The notes: a model not told the origin generated them from the letters alone. DNA of 64,000 nucleotides from Thiotrichaceae bacterium (GCA_011391085.1 JAABRD010000015.1:36940-100939); one strand, 5' to 3'; positions 26,938 to 34,280 are shown, numbered from the stretch's first letter. Made by a program: numbers and translations.

Positions 26938-27432
26938 TTATTTTCTCTTCCTACGATAATAATACCTGGCCAGCATAGAGTCTATCAAGGAAGATGAAAT
27001 TTTGATATTTGTTTGAAGTAACTTCTGTACCGCCGTGGCAAAATCAAGGTGTTGATGAATGTCAGCAAATTCTAGCAATCCCACTGTACCGGTTATCTTT
27101 AAGCCTCTTGCCATGGCTGTTAGACGACCTTCTTTGTCATCCATTAACAGCAAATCTGCGCCCACTTGTTCAGCCAACAAAATGGCTTCGATTTCTCCGC
27201 AATCTAAATGATTTAAAGTGCCATCATTGTTCTTTTCTACGTCAATGACTTCAATAGAGTCTGGTAACGATTGTATCCAATTTCGCACTCTTTCAGGGGC
27301 GTTGGCATGGGTAAGTTCTCTAAAGACCGCCGGCGGAATCAGAACTTTACCAAATAACCGAGACCATAAATGTTCTTCTCCAATACATGCCAAGTAACGA
27401 AGTGGAGAAGTATTTGAAACCACTATTTCCAT
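26938..27432 (-). CDS. DUF3368 PIN-domain toxin-like protein
   Basis: 164 residues of the DUF3368/PIN (PilT-like) family, predicted RNases. The acidic PIN residues are visible: the N-terminal VVSNTSPLRYL (Asn in place of the first Asp, as usual in DUF3368), E-containing VFRELTH, GEIEAILLA and LLMDDKEGR. It sits 6 bases after the UPF0175 gene on the same strand, the typical antitoxin-toxin order for this pair. Function as the toxin component of a type II module is inferred from family and context. Frame and length appear intact. Confidence 0.88.
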   Translation of the reverse strand: MEIVVSNTSPLRYLACIGEEHLWSRLFGKVLIPPAVFRELTHANAPERVRNWIQSLPDSIEVIDVEKNNDGTLNHLDCGEIEAILLAEQVGADLLLMDDKEGRLTAMARGLKITGTVGLLEFADIHQHLDFATAVQKLLQTNIKISSSLIDSMLARYYYRRKRK

Positions 27433-27438
27433 GATGGT

Positions 27439-27711
27439 TCAACCTACTTGCTTGAGTGAAAACAACGTTTCCAAGTCTGCTTGACAATCGTCTTGGTCAT
27501 AATATAATTCACCACCATACCGTTTTAAAATAGTCACCGTCTCTTGCCAAGAACGATTCTTCAGTAAACCATGGGCTTGTTGAAAAGTAATCAGATCCGT
27601 TTTATATAACTCCGCCACTAATCGTTCGGTGATAGCGGTTGACAACCTCTCCCATTCTACTTGAAGATGTATCCCTGTTAGATCGGCAGAGTTAACTAAA
27701 GTAATTTGCAT
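27439..27711 (-). CDS. UPF0175-family antitoxin-like protein
   Basis: 90 residues from ATG 27711, which is preceded by GAGGAGAAG at ideal spacing. The longer upstream frame lacks such a signal. The UPF0175 signature runs through AITERLVAELYKTDLITFQQAHGLL..RSWQETVTILKRYGGELYYD. This HTH-like family is found next to DUF3368 PIN proteins and is taken as the antitoxin and likely autoregulator. The promoter must lie in 27712-27880, shared divergently with the YafO module. Confidence 0.87.
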   Translation of the reverse strand: MQITLVNSADLTGIHLQVEWERLSTAITERLVAELYKTDLITFQQAHGLLKNRSWQETVTILKRYGGELYYDQDDCQADLETLFSLKQVG

Positions 27712-27880
27712 AATCTTCTCCTCGGTAACGCAATGCCTGTAAAGCATTCAACGCTTGTTGAGACATCGTCTTAAAAATCGTCAATCTAACCATTTGGCAA
27801 AACGGAACAGAATGGTCTATAATAACTCCAAAACGCCCGAATGGCCAATTATTTTAACTCAAATCAAAGGTAACTCATTT

Positions 27881-28075
27881 ATGGCTATTATTCTCAATCC
27901 TCTTTGTTTAAATGATTTGATCATCCAAATTCCACAAGCAACCCATCGCAATCAGAGTCTCTCTGCGGCGCCTGACCATCTTACCATGACCAAAGAAAAA
28001 CTAGACTATGCAGTAGAGGCATCCAAACGCATTTTGCAAGAGGCGGCCAGTGGAAAATTGCCGAATTATGTCTAA
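27881..28075 (+). CDS. Small partner (putative antitoxin) of the YafO-like toxin
   Basis: 64 residues from ATG 27881 (AAAGG ten bases upstream). An alternative longer frame to 27755 has no support. The sequence MAIILNPLCLNDLIIQIPQ ... KEKLDYAVEASKRILQEAASGKLPNYV has a C-terminal amphipathic helix but no recognisable Phd/YefM fold, unlike E. coli YafN. The stop overlaps the toxin start by eight bases, so the pair is translationally coupled. Antitoxin role is inferred from this arrangement. Confidence 0.6.
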   Translation: MAIILNPLCLNDLIIQIPQATHRNQSLSAAPDHLTMTKEKLDYAVEASKRILQEAASGKLPNYV

Positions 28076-28460
28076 TTCGACAGTGACAGTCATGGCCGTG
28101 GATGGGTTGTTACCTACCCTTGATGACCTCACACGTCTGAAAACGGATTTCAAGGAGTATAAGGAAGGTAAACGCTTACCCACCTATTTTGGCCGGGATG
28201 GTGATTTCACACGCCACCGCGGCGCAAAATTTTCACAATTGCGTCACCTACACTTGACTGAATCAGGCACTTGGCCACCTCAAAAACGCCAATATTCTCG
28301 AACCAGTGACCGTTGGTTAATTTACTGCCCTGGCTTTTGGCAAGACCACATTTACTTGTTGATTGCCATTCTGGAACCTGATGCCCATGCCCAAGCCAAT
28401 CACACCGATTTGATAAATGGGTTAGTGCGGATTGCGGAGGATTTCAGGAATAAATTTTGA
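28068..28460 (+). CDS. yafO: YafO-family mRNA interferase toxin
   Basis: 130 residues. YafO toxins cleave mRNA bound to the ribosome. The family pattern is clear along the length: LTRLKTDFKEYKEGKRLPTYFGRD, LRHLHLTESGTWPPQKRQYSRTSDRWLIYCPG, LLIAILEPDAHAQA and VRIAEDFRNKF. The start at ATG 28068 overlaps the upstream 64-residue gene. Length is close to E. coli YafO (132). The upstream partner is not YafN-like by eye, making this a possible hybrid toxin-antitoxin pair. Confidence 0.9.
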   Translation: MSNSTVTVMAVDGLLPTLDDLTRLKTDFKEYKEGKRLPTYFGRDGDFTRHRGAKFSQLRHLHLTESGTWPPQKRQYSRTSDRWLIYCPGFWQDHIYLLIAILEPDAHAQANHTDLINGLVRIAEDFRNKF

Positions 28461-28866
28461 CTATCATTGGGTGATTTACTCTTTCCAAAAATTCCCAACA
28501 CTCCCCAACACAAATCCCAACAGTTGTCCATTGGGAAAATTAACTTGGCGCCTTATATTGAGTGGCTATGGGCTGATAGGCTTTGCCCCACAAGTCTATT
28601 GGGAATCATATCAGGTTAACCATAACATAAGTCATGGGCGTGTGTAAATATTTTTTTGCGCGACAGGAATTATGGGGGTTAAATTGGTAAAAAACAAGAG
28701 GGAATGGTCTCGTTGGTATAAAAAATTAAGTGACTTGGCTATTCTAAAAATTCCCAACATTTCCCAACATAAATCTCAACAGGTGTTGGTTGGGAAAGGT
28801 GATGGGGGGGCTTATTGTTATAGGCTATGGGCTGATAGGCTTAATTTAGCTTATAAAAATTGGTGA
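28458..28866 (+). repeat. Two related copies of a gene-less TTCCCAACA repeat
   Basis: Copy a (about 28470-28640) is diverged. Copy b (about 28670-28866) contains AAAAATTCCCAACATTTCCC, GGTGTTGGTTGGGAAAGG and GGCTATGGGCTGATAGG, and matches 29507-29690 over about 180 bases. A 64-codon frame in copy b (REWSRWYKKLSDLAILKIPN) is shared with the third copy, so this may be a degraded coding repeat. No function is recognised. Confidence 0.6.
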
Positions 28867-28872
28867 ATTTTA

Positions 28873-28941
28873 TTTTTCTCGTTCCCACGCGCCAGCGTCC
28901 CGTTCCCGCAACGCTGGCGCGTTGCACACGGCAACGAGATA
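28873..28941. repeat. GCGCCAGCGT hairpin
   Basis: TCTCGTTCCC-CGCGCCAGCGT pairs with ACGCTGGCGCG-CAACGAGA around a central CCCGTTCCCGC. It stands 40 bases upstream of the secreted Gly-rich protein gene. Confidence 0.7.
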
Positions 28942-28984
28942 AATTGCAAATTCAATTCAGATTCAGACAAAAGAGGAGAATATA

Positions 28985-29347
28985 ATGATGAAACTTTCTA
29001 CCTTATTAATCACAGGCGTTCTTGGTCTAACTGTTGTGAATGATGCGTCCGCTACTTGCCATGGTGAGGCGGGAGGGGCGATAGGAGGGGCACACGTAGG
29101 GATTCAGTACGGTGTCCCTGCTGGCACGGTTGTGGGTGCCGAAGTTGCGGCTACTCTATGTGCTATTGGAGTAGGACTGTCAGTTTTTACTTTTGGCACA
29201 AGTGTTGCCATAGGTTGTGGGGCGGCAATAGCAATTGGTGCCGGCACTGGCGCAGTTGTAGGTGGTGTTACGGGTGGTGCAGTAGGCGCAGAAGTGGGTG
29301 GTGCCATAGGAAGTACCCTTGATAAAGAAGGATGTGAAAACCGTTAA
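28985..29347 (+). CDS. Small secreted glycine-rich protein (glycine-zipper-like)
   Basis: 120 residues (or 119 from the second Met). A Sec signal peptide (LLITGVLGLTVVNDASAT) is followed by a mature part almost entirely of small residues: GGAIGGAHVG, GIGVGLSVFTFGT-type hydrophobic stretch, GCGAAIAIGAGTGAVVGGVTGGAVGAEVGGAIG. GxxxG spacing suggests membrane-inserting or oligomerising helices, as in glycine-zipper proteins and some bacteriocins. Four Cys residues occur in the mature part. RBS AGAGGAG stands before the start. Function unknown. It lies between toxin-antitoxin genes and a second protein of similar style. Confidence 0.6.
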   Translation: MMKLSTLLITGVLGLTVVNDASATCHGEAGGAIGGAHVGIQYGVPAGTVVGAEVAATLCAIGVGLSVFTFGTSVAIGCGAAIAIGAGTGAVVGGVTGGAVGAEVGGAIGSTLDKEGCENR

Positions 29348-29397
29348 TTTGGATTCCCTCCTGTGATTCTGCGGAGTACAGGGGGGTAATTTGGAAT

Positions 29398-29468
29398 GCA
29401 CCCGACGAGACTTTTGGAGAATTTCTTATGAACAAGAAATGGTTACTTTGGTAGCAGATACTTGTTAG
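29398..29468 (+). repeat. 71-base perfect direct repeat, copy 1
   Basis: Identical to 30338-30408. It contains GGAGAATTTCTT followed by ATG and a nine-codon frame MNKKWLLW then TAG (29428-29454). This looks like the translation start and signal-peptide beginning of a secreted protein whose remainder is lost. A shorter third copy of GGAGAATTTCTTATGAACAA lies at 32834-32853. Confidence 0.85.
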
Positions 29469-29506
29469 TTTGCGTAGGGTGGGCAACGAAACGGCAAAGT
29501 GATAGT

Positions 29507-29690
29507 CATTATGGGGTAAAAAACAAGAGGGAATGGTCTCGTTGGTATAAAAAATTAAGTGACTTGGCCATTCTAAAAATTCCCAACACTTCCCAACATA
29601 AATCCCAACAGGTGTTGGTTGGGAAAGTTGATGGGGGGACTTATTGTTATCATCTATGGGCTAATAGGTTTAATTTAGCTTATAAGTCCA
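29507..29690 (+). repeat. Third copy of the TTCCCAACA repeat
   Basis: Close relative of 28670-28866, sharing most bases including AAAACAAGAGGGAATGGTCT. Neighbouring DNA on either side differs, so the unit itself was copied. Confidence 0.75.
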
Positions 29691-29811
29691 GAGGGATTTT
29701 ACTGGGTGACTGTAACATAAATCAGAAAAATAAGCAAGTAGTTTTAAAAAAATTTTTTTACTGATTTATGTTAATCAAGTCAATAAACTCTTTGAAAAGG
29801 GGTATTACTTT

Positions 29812-30252
29812 ATGAAATATTTAGTAACAACAAGTTTGTTGCTGTCTCTGATGTATGTCAGTCCAGTGTTTGCGGATAGTTATGCACAAACCGCTGAAAA
29901 AGCAGTCCGATTAGGAGGTTATGCCTACGATGTCTATGATTGTGCCACAAATCAAACCGTAGAACAATGTGCAGAAAGTGCGGCTAAAGCTGCTACAACT
30001 GCTGCTATAGGAGCAGCCGCAGTGCCAACAGCAGTTGCAATAGTAAGTGCTAGTGGCGCCACTGCTACTACAGGTACGGTAATTGCCACTTTAAGTGGTG
30101 CAGCGGCAACCTCTTCATCGATGTACGTTATCGGGGCGCCAGTAGTGGCTGCATTAGGCATTGTAGCATCCCCTGCGGTTGTTGGTGGTGCAATCGTTGG
30201 TGGTGTTGCGCTTGGTGTGGCAGCGGGCGTTAATTGGCTTTTCTTTGACTAG
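29812..30252 (+). CDS. Small secreted alanine-rich hydrophobic protein
   Basis: 146 residues. A signal peptide (MKYLVTTSLLLSLMYVSPVFA) is cut after VFA. The short polar part has two Cys (YDVYDCATNQTVEQCAESA). Long Ala/Gly/Val-rich hydrophobic segments follow (KAATTAAIGAAAVPTAVAIV, MYVIGAPVVAALGIVASPAVVGGAIVGGVALGV), likely one or two membrane helices. Style and position match the preceding 28985 gene. An AAAAGGGG Shine-Dalgarno-like stretch precedes the ATG. The gene lies between two perfect 71-base direct repeats, so it could be lost by recombination. Bacteriocin-like or envelope-associated role is speculation. Confidence 0.6.
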   Translation: MKYLVTTSLLLSLMYVSPVFADSYAQTAEKAVRLGGYAYDVYDCATNQTVEQCAESAAKAATTAAIGAAAVPTAVAIVSASGATATTGTVIATLSGAAATSSSMYVIGAPVVAALGIVASPAVVGGAIVGGVALGVAAGVNWLFFD

Positions 30253-30337
30253 GATTTAAAGTCAGCGGTGCTAGTGTCGGGGGCGTTCTAAGTACCTTTC
30301 TTGGTCTTGACTATAATTGTAGGAATATGCGTAGGAC

Positions 30338-30408
30338 GCACCCGACGAGACTTTTGGAGAATTTCTTATGAACAAGAAATGGTTACTTTGGTAGCAGATA
30401 CTTGTTAG
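30338..30408 (+). repeat. 71-base perfect direct repeat, copy 2
   Basis: Same sequence as 29398-29468, including the ATG and eight-residue frame (30368-30394). It lies 85 bases upstream of the Septu ATPase gene. Confidence 0.85.
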
Positions 30409-30492
30409 GAATGACAGACTTGACAGAAACAATAATTACTGCTAATCTACTAAAATCATCATATCACTCATGGTTTTATAAATCACCACCAA

Positions 30493-31923
30493 ATGAAAAT
30501 TAGAAAATTAACCATCAAAAATTACAAAATGTTTGACGACTTAGAATTGGACTTTACCGATTCTAACGGCAATCCTCTTAGCCTGATTGTACTGGCCGGT
30601 GTCAATGGTAGTGGTAAAACCTCTATTTTGTCACTATTGGGAAAACTCTTTTCGGAAAGTTCCAATGTATTGAAATTGAAACTTCCTCTACCTCATGATC
30701 TTGAAAAAGAACCCCGTAGTATTATTTGCGATGAAATCGTCATGGAAGCAGAATTCACAGTGGATCAGGTTTCTTACTTGACCAATTTTATTGGTGAATT
30801 TCAATCCGTGGTTTCAAAACAACAAAAAATCGATTCCACAGTGTTTTCTCAATTGGAAGGGGTTACACAAAAACTTGTTGCCGCCCAAAAAACCAGAAAT
30901 CTGTCTTTCGTATACAAATCTACCGTATACAAATCTACAGAAAACCCACAAAACTGGGTAATAGAAACCAATGACTTTTTGCCCTTTGGTATTCTGGATT
31001 CGACTAAACTCTCGGAGTATTTCGGAGTCTTGTATTTTTTGGCCAATTCTCTGGAAACAACGACTAATCGTTCGCGTACTATTGAAGTGGGTAGTGAGTC
31101 TATTTCCATGAAAAATTCGGCGCAGAACCACGATGGTATAGTCCAGTTGCTGGATATTTTTTCTGAAAAGGAAACTATTGAAAAATATCTGGTCGATTCA
31201 GTGACGCGCAGCGTGATAGAGAATCGTAAGTTGACTGGAGAGGAGGCCATAAAAACGCGCATCGGCGAAATAAATAATCTTCTCCAAGGCATCCATTTGG
31301 CCACTAAGTTAGTTGACATCTCCCCAACACACCCCATCTTTGAAGGTTTCAAGGGCAAATCATTGTCTATGGGGGGATTGTCTAGTGGCGAAAAACAGTT
31401 TTATTACCGGGCCGCGTTGTTAAATAAGTTGGCCCCTACTCATCATCTCCTGTTGATAGATGAACCTGAAACTTCTCTGCACCCCACCTGGCAAAAGGAA
31501 GTTATTAAACTGTATCGGAATGCGGGTTCTGATAATCAGATTATCCTAGCCACTCATTCACCTCATATTATTGCTTCAGTACCACCGGAAAGTCTGTTTG
31601 TCCTCTATTTGGATGAAGACACTAAACAGATAAAAGTGTTCAATGCGGCCAACATTGGCAAATTCACTAAAGGCGTGGAACCTAATCGAATTTTGCGAGA
31701 AGTCATGGGGATGAAAGAACTCCGAGATTCCGAAACGCAACAACAGATTGACGAAATTGAAGAATTGCTTCTACAACATCGCCAACATCCGGAACTTCTG
31801 GAACAATCTGGATTTCAGGCTAAACTTGACCTGTTGACCAGAGATTTAGGTCCACAAGATCCATCGGTAATGCGTATTAATAATCAACTCTTTTTCTTGC
31901 GCAGAAAAAAAACCACTGTATGA
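30493..31923 (+). CDS. ptuA: Septu anti-phage system ATPase (PtuA-like)
   Basis: 476-residue ABC-type/OLD-like ATPase. Walker A GVNGSGKT (36-43), signature LSSGEKQFYYRA (about 297-308), Walker B LLLIDEPETSLHP (about 320-332) and switch-His ILATHSPHII (about 352-361) are all present. The long insert between about 90 and 280 is typical of SMC-like sensors in defence systems. It overlaps the downstream HNH nuclease gene by four bases. In Septu, PtuA recognises infection and, with PtuB, degrades nucleic acid. The same pair also serves as effector in some retrons, but no reverse transcriptase or msr/msd is seen here. Confidence 0.85.
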   Translation: MKIRKLTIKNYKMFDDLELDFTDSNGNPLSLIVLAGVNGSGKTSILSLLGKLFSESSNVLKLKLPLPHDLEKEPRSIICDEIVMEAEFTVDQVSYLTNFIGEFQSVVSKQQKIDSTVFSQLEGVTQKLVAAQKTRNLSFVYKSTVYKSTENPQNWVIETNDFLPFGILDSTKLSEYFGVLYFLANSLETTTNRSRTIEVGSESISMKNSAQNHDGIVQLLDIFSEKETIEKYLVDSVTRSVIENRKLTGEEAIKTRIGEINNLLQGIHLATKLVDISPTHPIFEGFKGKSLSMGGLSSGEKQFYYRAALLNKLAPTHHLLLIDEPETSLHPTWQKEVIKLYRNAGSDNQIILATHSPHIIASVPPESLFVLYLDEDTKQIKVFNAANIGKFTKGVEPNRILREVMGMKELRDSETQQQIDEIEELLLQHRQHPELLEQSGFQAKLDLLTRDLGPQDPSVMRINNQLFFLRRKKTTV

Positions 31924-32582
31924 GATTCATAGATAAACCTAAACGTTGTCAAGAATTTGATAACTTCATTAGTAACCCAAACAATTTATTGGGAAAGTGG
32001 GACTTGCCTACAGATGTCAAAACTACATTGCATAACCACTTGGTAGAGGAACAAAAGGGACTATGTATTTATTGTCAGCAAGCCATATCCAAAAAATCTG
32101 GTATCGATTATCCACCAAAGACGTTAATAGAACATCTTCGCCCACGCGGTAAATATCCCGAATTAACCTTCGTTTACTGCAATCTGTCGGTATCTTGCCA
32201 AGGGTTCGATTGTCATCAAAAGGTAGATAGACCTCCTAAGGGAAAAAAATTTTGTGGGCATGGAAGAGGCGAAGAGTATGATGAGAACAAATTTTTGAAT
32301 CCTACTGAGTTAACCGACCTTGAAGAATATTTCGAGTATTCGGCGGATGGTAAAATTCGTCCCAGTAAGAAGGCACCTGAAAAAGCAGAGTATATGATTG
32401 AGATTTTGGATCTGAAACATGAAACTCTGAAGGATATGAGAAAAGAACAACATTTGATTTTCAAGGAACGTCTCGATTCTGGTCTTTTGACGATAGAGGA
32501 ACTTGAGGAACTTTTATCAGATTCCAATAGCAGTGAGTTACCACCATTTTATTCCATGCTAAAGTTTTTATTTGCAATGTAA
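31920..32582 (+). CDS. ptuB: Septu HNH endonuclease (PtuB-like, TIGR02646-type)
   Basis: 220 residues. The N-terminal MRFIDKPKRCQEF and the HNH/Zn core CIYCQQ (about 51-56), IEHLRPRGKYPELTFVYCNLSVSC (about 70-93), FCGHGRG identify the TIGR02646/PtuB nuclease family. Conserved His and Asn of the HNH motif are visible in EHLRP and YCNL. The C-terminal helix-rich region (LKHETLKDMRKEQ) is normal for the family. Translation is coupled to the ATPase by an ATGA overlap. Terminator T1 starts 58 bases downstream. Confidence 0.85.
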   Translation: MRFIDKPKRCQEFDNFISNPNNLLGKWDLPTDVKTTLHNHLVEEQKGLCIYCQQAISKKSGIDYPPKTLIEHLRPRGKYPELTFVYCNLSVSCQGFDCHQKVDRPPKGKKFCGHGRGEEYDENKFLNPTELTDLEEYFEYSADGKIRPSKKAPEKAEYMIEILDLKHETLKDMRKEQHLIFKERLDSGLLTIEELEELLSDSNSSELPPFYSMLKFLFAM

Positions 32583-32640
32583 AGGGTTACGGTGAATTTG
32601 AATAGCCCAGGTGGCAGGAAAAAATTTTTCTCCCCTTGCA

Positions 32641-32683
32641 AAAACCTCGTCACTTTCCAAACCTGACGAGGTTTCATTTTTTT
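32641..32683 (+). terminator. Repeated terminator T1
   Basis: CCTCGTCA stem pairing with TGACGAGG across CTTTCCAAACC, followed by TTTCATTTTTTT. Four almost identical hairpins (32992, 33951, 35821, 36980) separate the following modules. It is directly after ptuB and is followed by block alpha (CCGGCCCGTGTAGAATAGGC). Confidence 0.85.
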
Positions 32684-32991
32684 CCGGCCCGTGTAGAATA
32701 GGCAACTGAGTGACAAAGAATTAATCCTCCCCACCCCATTACTTAGTAGCCTAGCAGTTCCCACCAATAAACATCGCCCTCTTGACAAAAGGTTTGCTTT
32801 ATTCCTAACTTCTATCATTTCAGCCATCTGTTGGAGAATTTCTTATGAACAAGTTTGTGTAGGGTGGGCAACAAGACAGCAAGGAGATAGTCATTATAGT
32901 TTTTGTTGCCCACTTCACCTGAACTTAAGCCCGTGTGGATTGGGTAGTGCATGGCAAACCTCATTCTTTCCTAAGATTCCTTCCCACCTTC
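32684..32991. other. Gene-less cassette remnant between T1 and T2
   Basis: Begins with block alpha (GTGTAGAATAGGCAACTGAG). It holds a truncated copy of the leader GGAGAATTTCTTATGAAC (32834-32851; MNKFV then stop) and a GTAGGGTGGGCAACA block with ATAGTCATTATAG that recurs near 29470 and 34130. No complete gene remains. It looks like a cassette that lost its gene. Confidence 0.5.
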
Positions 32992-33035
32992 AAAAACCTC
33001 GTCGGTTTTCAAAACTGACGAGGTTTCATGTTTTT
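32992..33035 (+). terminator. Repeated terminator T2
   Basis: CCTCGTC-GGTTTTC-AAAACT-GACGAGG gives a longer stem than T1, followed by TTTCATGTTTTTG. Block beta with a promoter-like motif comes next. Confidence 0.8.
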
Positions 33036-33083
33036 GTCACAACAAATATTTTCTTGACAAAGTCCAAATAATCATGCTAATCT
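33036..33083 (+). promoter_or_regulatory. Block beta with promoter-like motif, copy 1
   Basis: TTGACA (33054-33059) and GCTAAT (33076-33081) are spaced by 16 bases, fitting a sigma-70-type promoter. It is duplicated at 35866-35913, again directly after a terminator and upstream of a toxin-antitoxin pair. The MqsR-like gene starts about 145 bases on. Confidence 0.55.
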
Positions 33084-33225
33084 CAATCAATATAATTATC
33101 GAAATTTATATGGCCAAACTGCCGTGCCTCAAGTCAAAGGTAACAACCTGGTAGGACGGGGCAACGCGCTTTACCGTTATCCACTCACTCCCCTAGACCT
33201 TACTCTTTGAGTTTCAGACGAAAAT

Positions 33226-33528
33226 ATGCCAACCTATTCATTAGATGTGATTCACCAAATGGCCCGGGAACCTGACAAAATTTTCTTATCTCGTCTAGCA
33301 CAAAGAGATTCCCTGAATCTTGGTTATGGCATGACTGATATTGTTGGATGTATTGGCGCCTTGCAACCCTCAAATTTTCTCAATACTCAAAATTACAATG
33401 GAATCATTTTGGATGCGTATCGAATACTTTACTCAGGCCCCTCAGGAAATGTCGACGACCTATACATTAAATTAAGACTCACCGCCGACCAAAGATTAGC
33501 CATTTCAATCACTTCTTTTCATCTCTAA
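33226..33528 (+). CDS. MqsR-family toxin-like protein
   Basis: 100 residues. The pattern MPTYSLDVIHQMA...SRLAQRDSLNLGYGMTDIVGCIGAL, a DIYR-like AYRILYSG stretch and LYIKLRLTADQRLAISITSFH resembles the MqsR (YgiU) mRNA interferase family, which normally cleaves at GCU. It is followed after 20 bases by an MqsA-like zinc protein gene in the same direction, the expected toxin-antitoxin order for this family. Similarity was judged from motif order only. Promoter-like block beta and terminators isolate the pair from neighbours. Confidence 0.75.
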   Translation: MPTYSLDVIHQMAREPDKIFLSRLAQRDSLNLGYGMTDIVGCIGALQPSNFLNTQNYNGIILDAYRILYSGPSGNVDDLYIKLRLTADQRLAISITSFHL

Positions 33529-33548
33529 AGAATAGGATTTACCAAATT

Positions 33549-33869
33549 ATGATTACCGATAAGATTATGTGCCCCCTCTGTGAATCTGGCGAATTGATTC
33601 CTCACCAAACCGTAGAACATTATTGCTATAAAGGACATCACTTTTCCCTAGCCGACATTGAATATTCTGAATGTTCCACTTGTCATTCCGAACTCGTTAC
33701 CCCAGAACAGATCAAACACAATGAAATTCGTGTGCGCCAGGAACACCAACACCTCGATGAATGGTCAAGCCGTGCAGAAATCGTCTCTTCAAACGTCATC
33801 TGGAGACGCCCAGAATCCTTTGACCAGACTCCGTGGCAACCGGCGCCGTCGCAATTGTTTGGGCATTAA
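33549..33869 (+). CDS. MqsA-like zinc-binding antitoxin lacking the usual HTH domain
   Basis: 106 residues. Two CxxC pairs (MCPLCESGELI at about 8-11; CSTCHSELV at about 42-45), with the YKGHHF segment between, form the MqsA-type zinc domain that neutralises MqsR. In canonical MqsA a Xre-type HTH follows. Here the C-terminal part (EQIKHNEIRVRQEHQHLDEWSSRAEIVSSNVIWRR...) has no such motif, and no frameshifted HTH was seen in the other frames. It may be a natural short form or a truncated gene, with autoregulation then lost. Confidence 0.72.
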   Translation: MITDKIMCPLCESGELIPHQTVEHYCYKGHHFSLADIEYSECSTCHSELVTPEQIKHNEIRVRQEHQHLDEWSSRAEIVSSNVIWRRPESFDQTPWQPAPSQLFGH

Positions 33870-33950
33870 CCAGATAGAATGGTGCAACTGCTTGTTATCG
33901 CCCATCATTCCATTTGTGATAAACAATCCCCTTTCCCACTCGATTCTTTT

Positions 33951-33994
33951 AAGAACCTCGTCACTTTCCAAACCTGACGAGGTTTCATTTTTTT
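33951..33994 (+). terminator. Repeated terminator T3
   Basis: Same stem as T1 (CCTCGTCA ... TGACGAGG) followed by TTTCATTTTTTT, about 80 bases after the MqsA-like gene. Block alpha follows. Confidence 0.85.
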
Positions 33995-34100
33995 CCGGCC
34001 TGTGTAGAATAGGCAACTAGGCCACCCATGGCCCACCAGATTGATGGTCAAACCCTCTCCCTTCTAAATTCCCACGGGTTTAGGGCTTGACTGATCTCTC
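33995..34100 (+). repeat. Block alpha, long copy 1
   Basis: About 100 bases from CCGGCCTGTGTAGAATAGGC through GCCACCCATG and GGTTTAGGGCTTGACTGATC. Highly similar to 37025-37130. A TTGACTGATC motif could serve as a -35-like element, but no clear -10 was fixed. No gene is seen in 33870-34280. Confidence 0.75.
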
Positions 34101-34280
34101 CGGAATCCTTATCATGTAGAAACTCGTTAGCCCTTGTAGAGTGGGCAACTAAACGATAAGAAGATAGTCATTCCTATGAAGTCGAAACCCAGTGGTCCAC
34201 CAACCCCATCGATTTCGAGACATGAATGGTGGGCAACTACGTCTCTAATTTTAATAACGCTTATTACATTCAAAAAAATT

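Noticed and set aside
28672..28866. 64-residue gene starting MGVKLVKNKREWSRWYKK
   Set aside because: Lies wholly in a three-copy repeat, lacks a clear ribosome-binding site, and its copies have drifted; listed as a repeat instead.
30493..32582. Retron Ec78-like system
   Set aside because: ATPase and HNH effector would fit, but no reverse transcriptase or msr/msd-like ncRNA is seen on either side.
33658..34020. 120-codon frame overlapping the MqsA-like gene as a possible frameshifted HTH
   Set aside because: Its residues show no HTH pattern and run into terminator T3 and block alpha.
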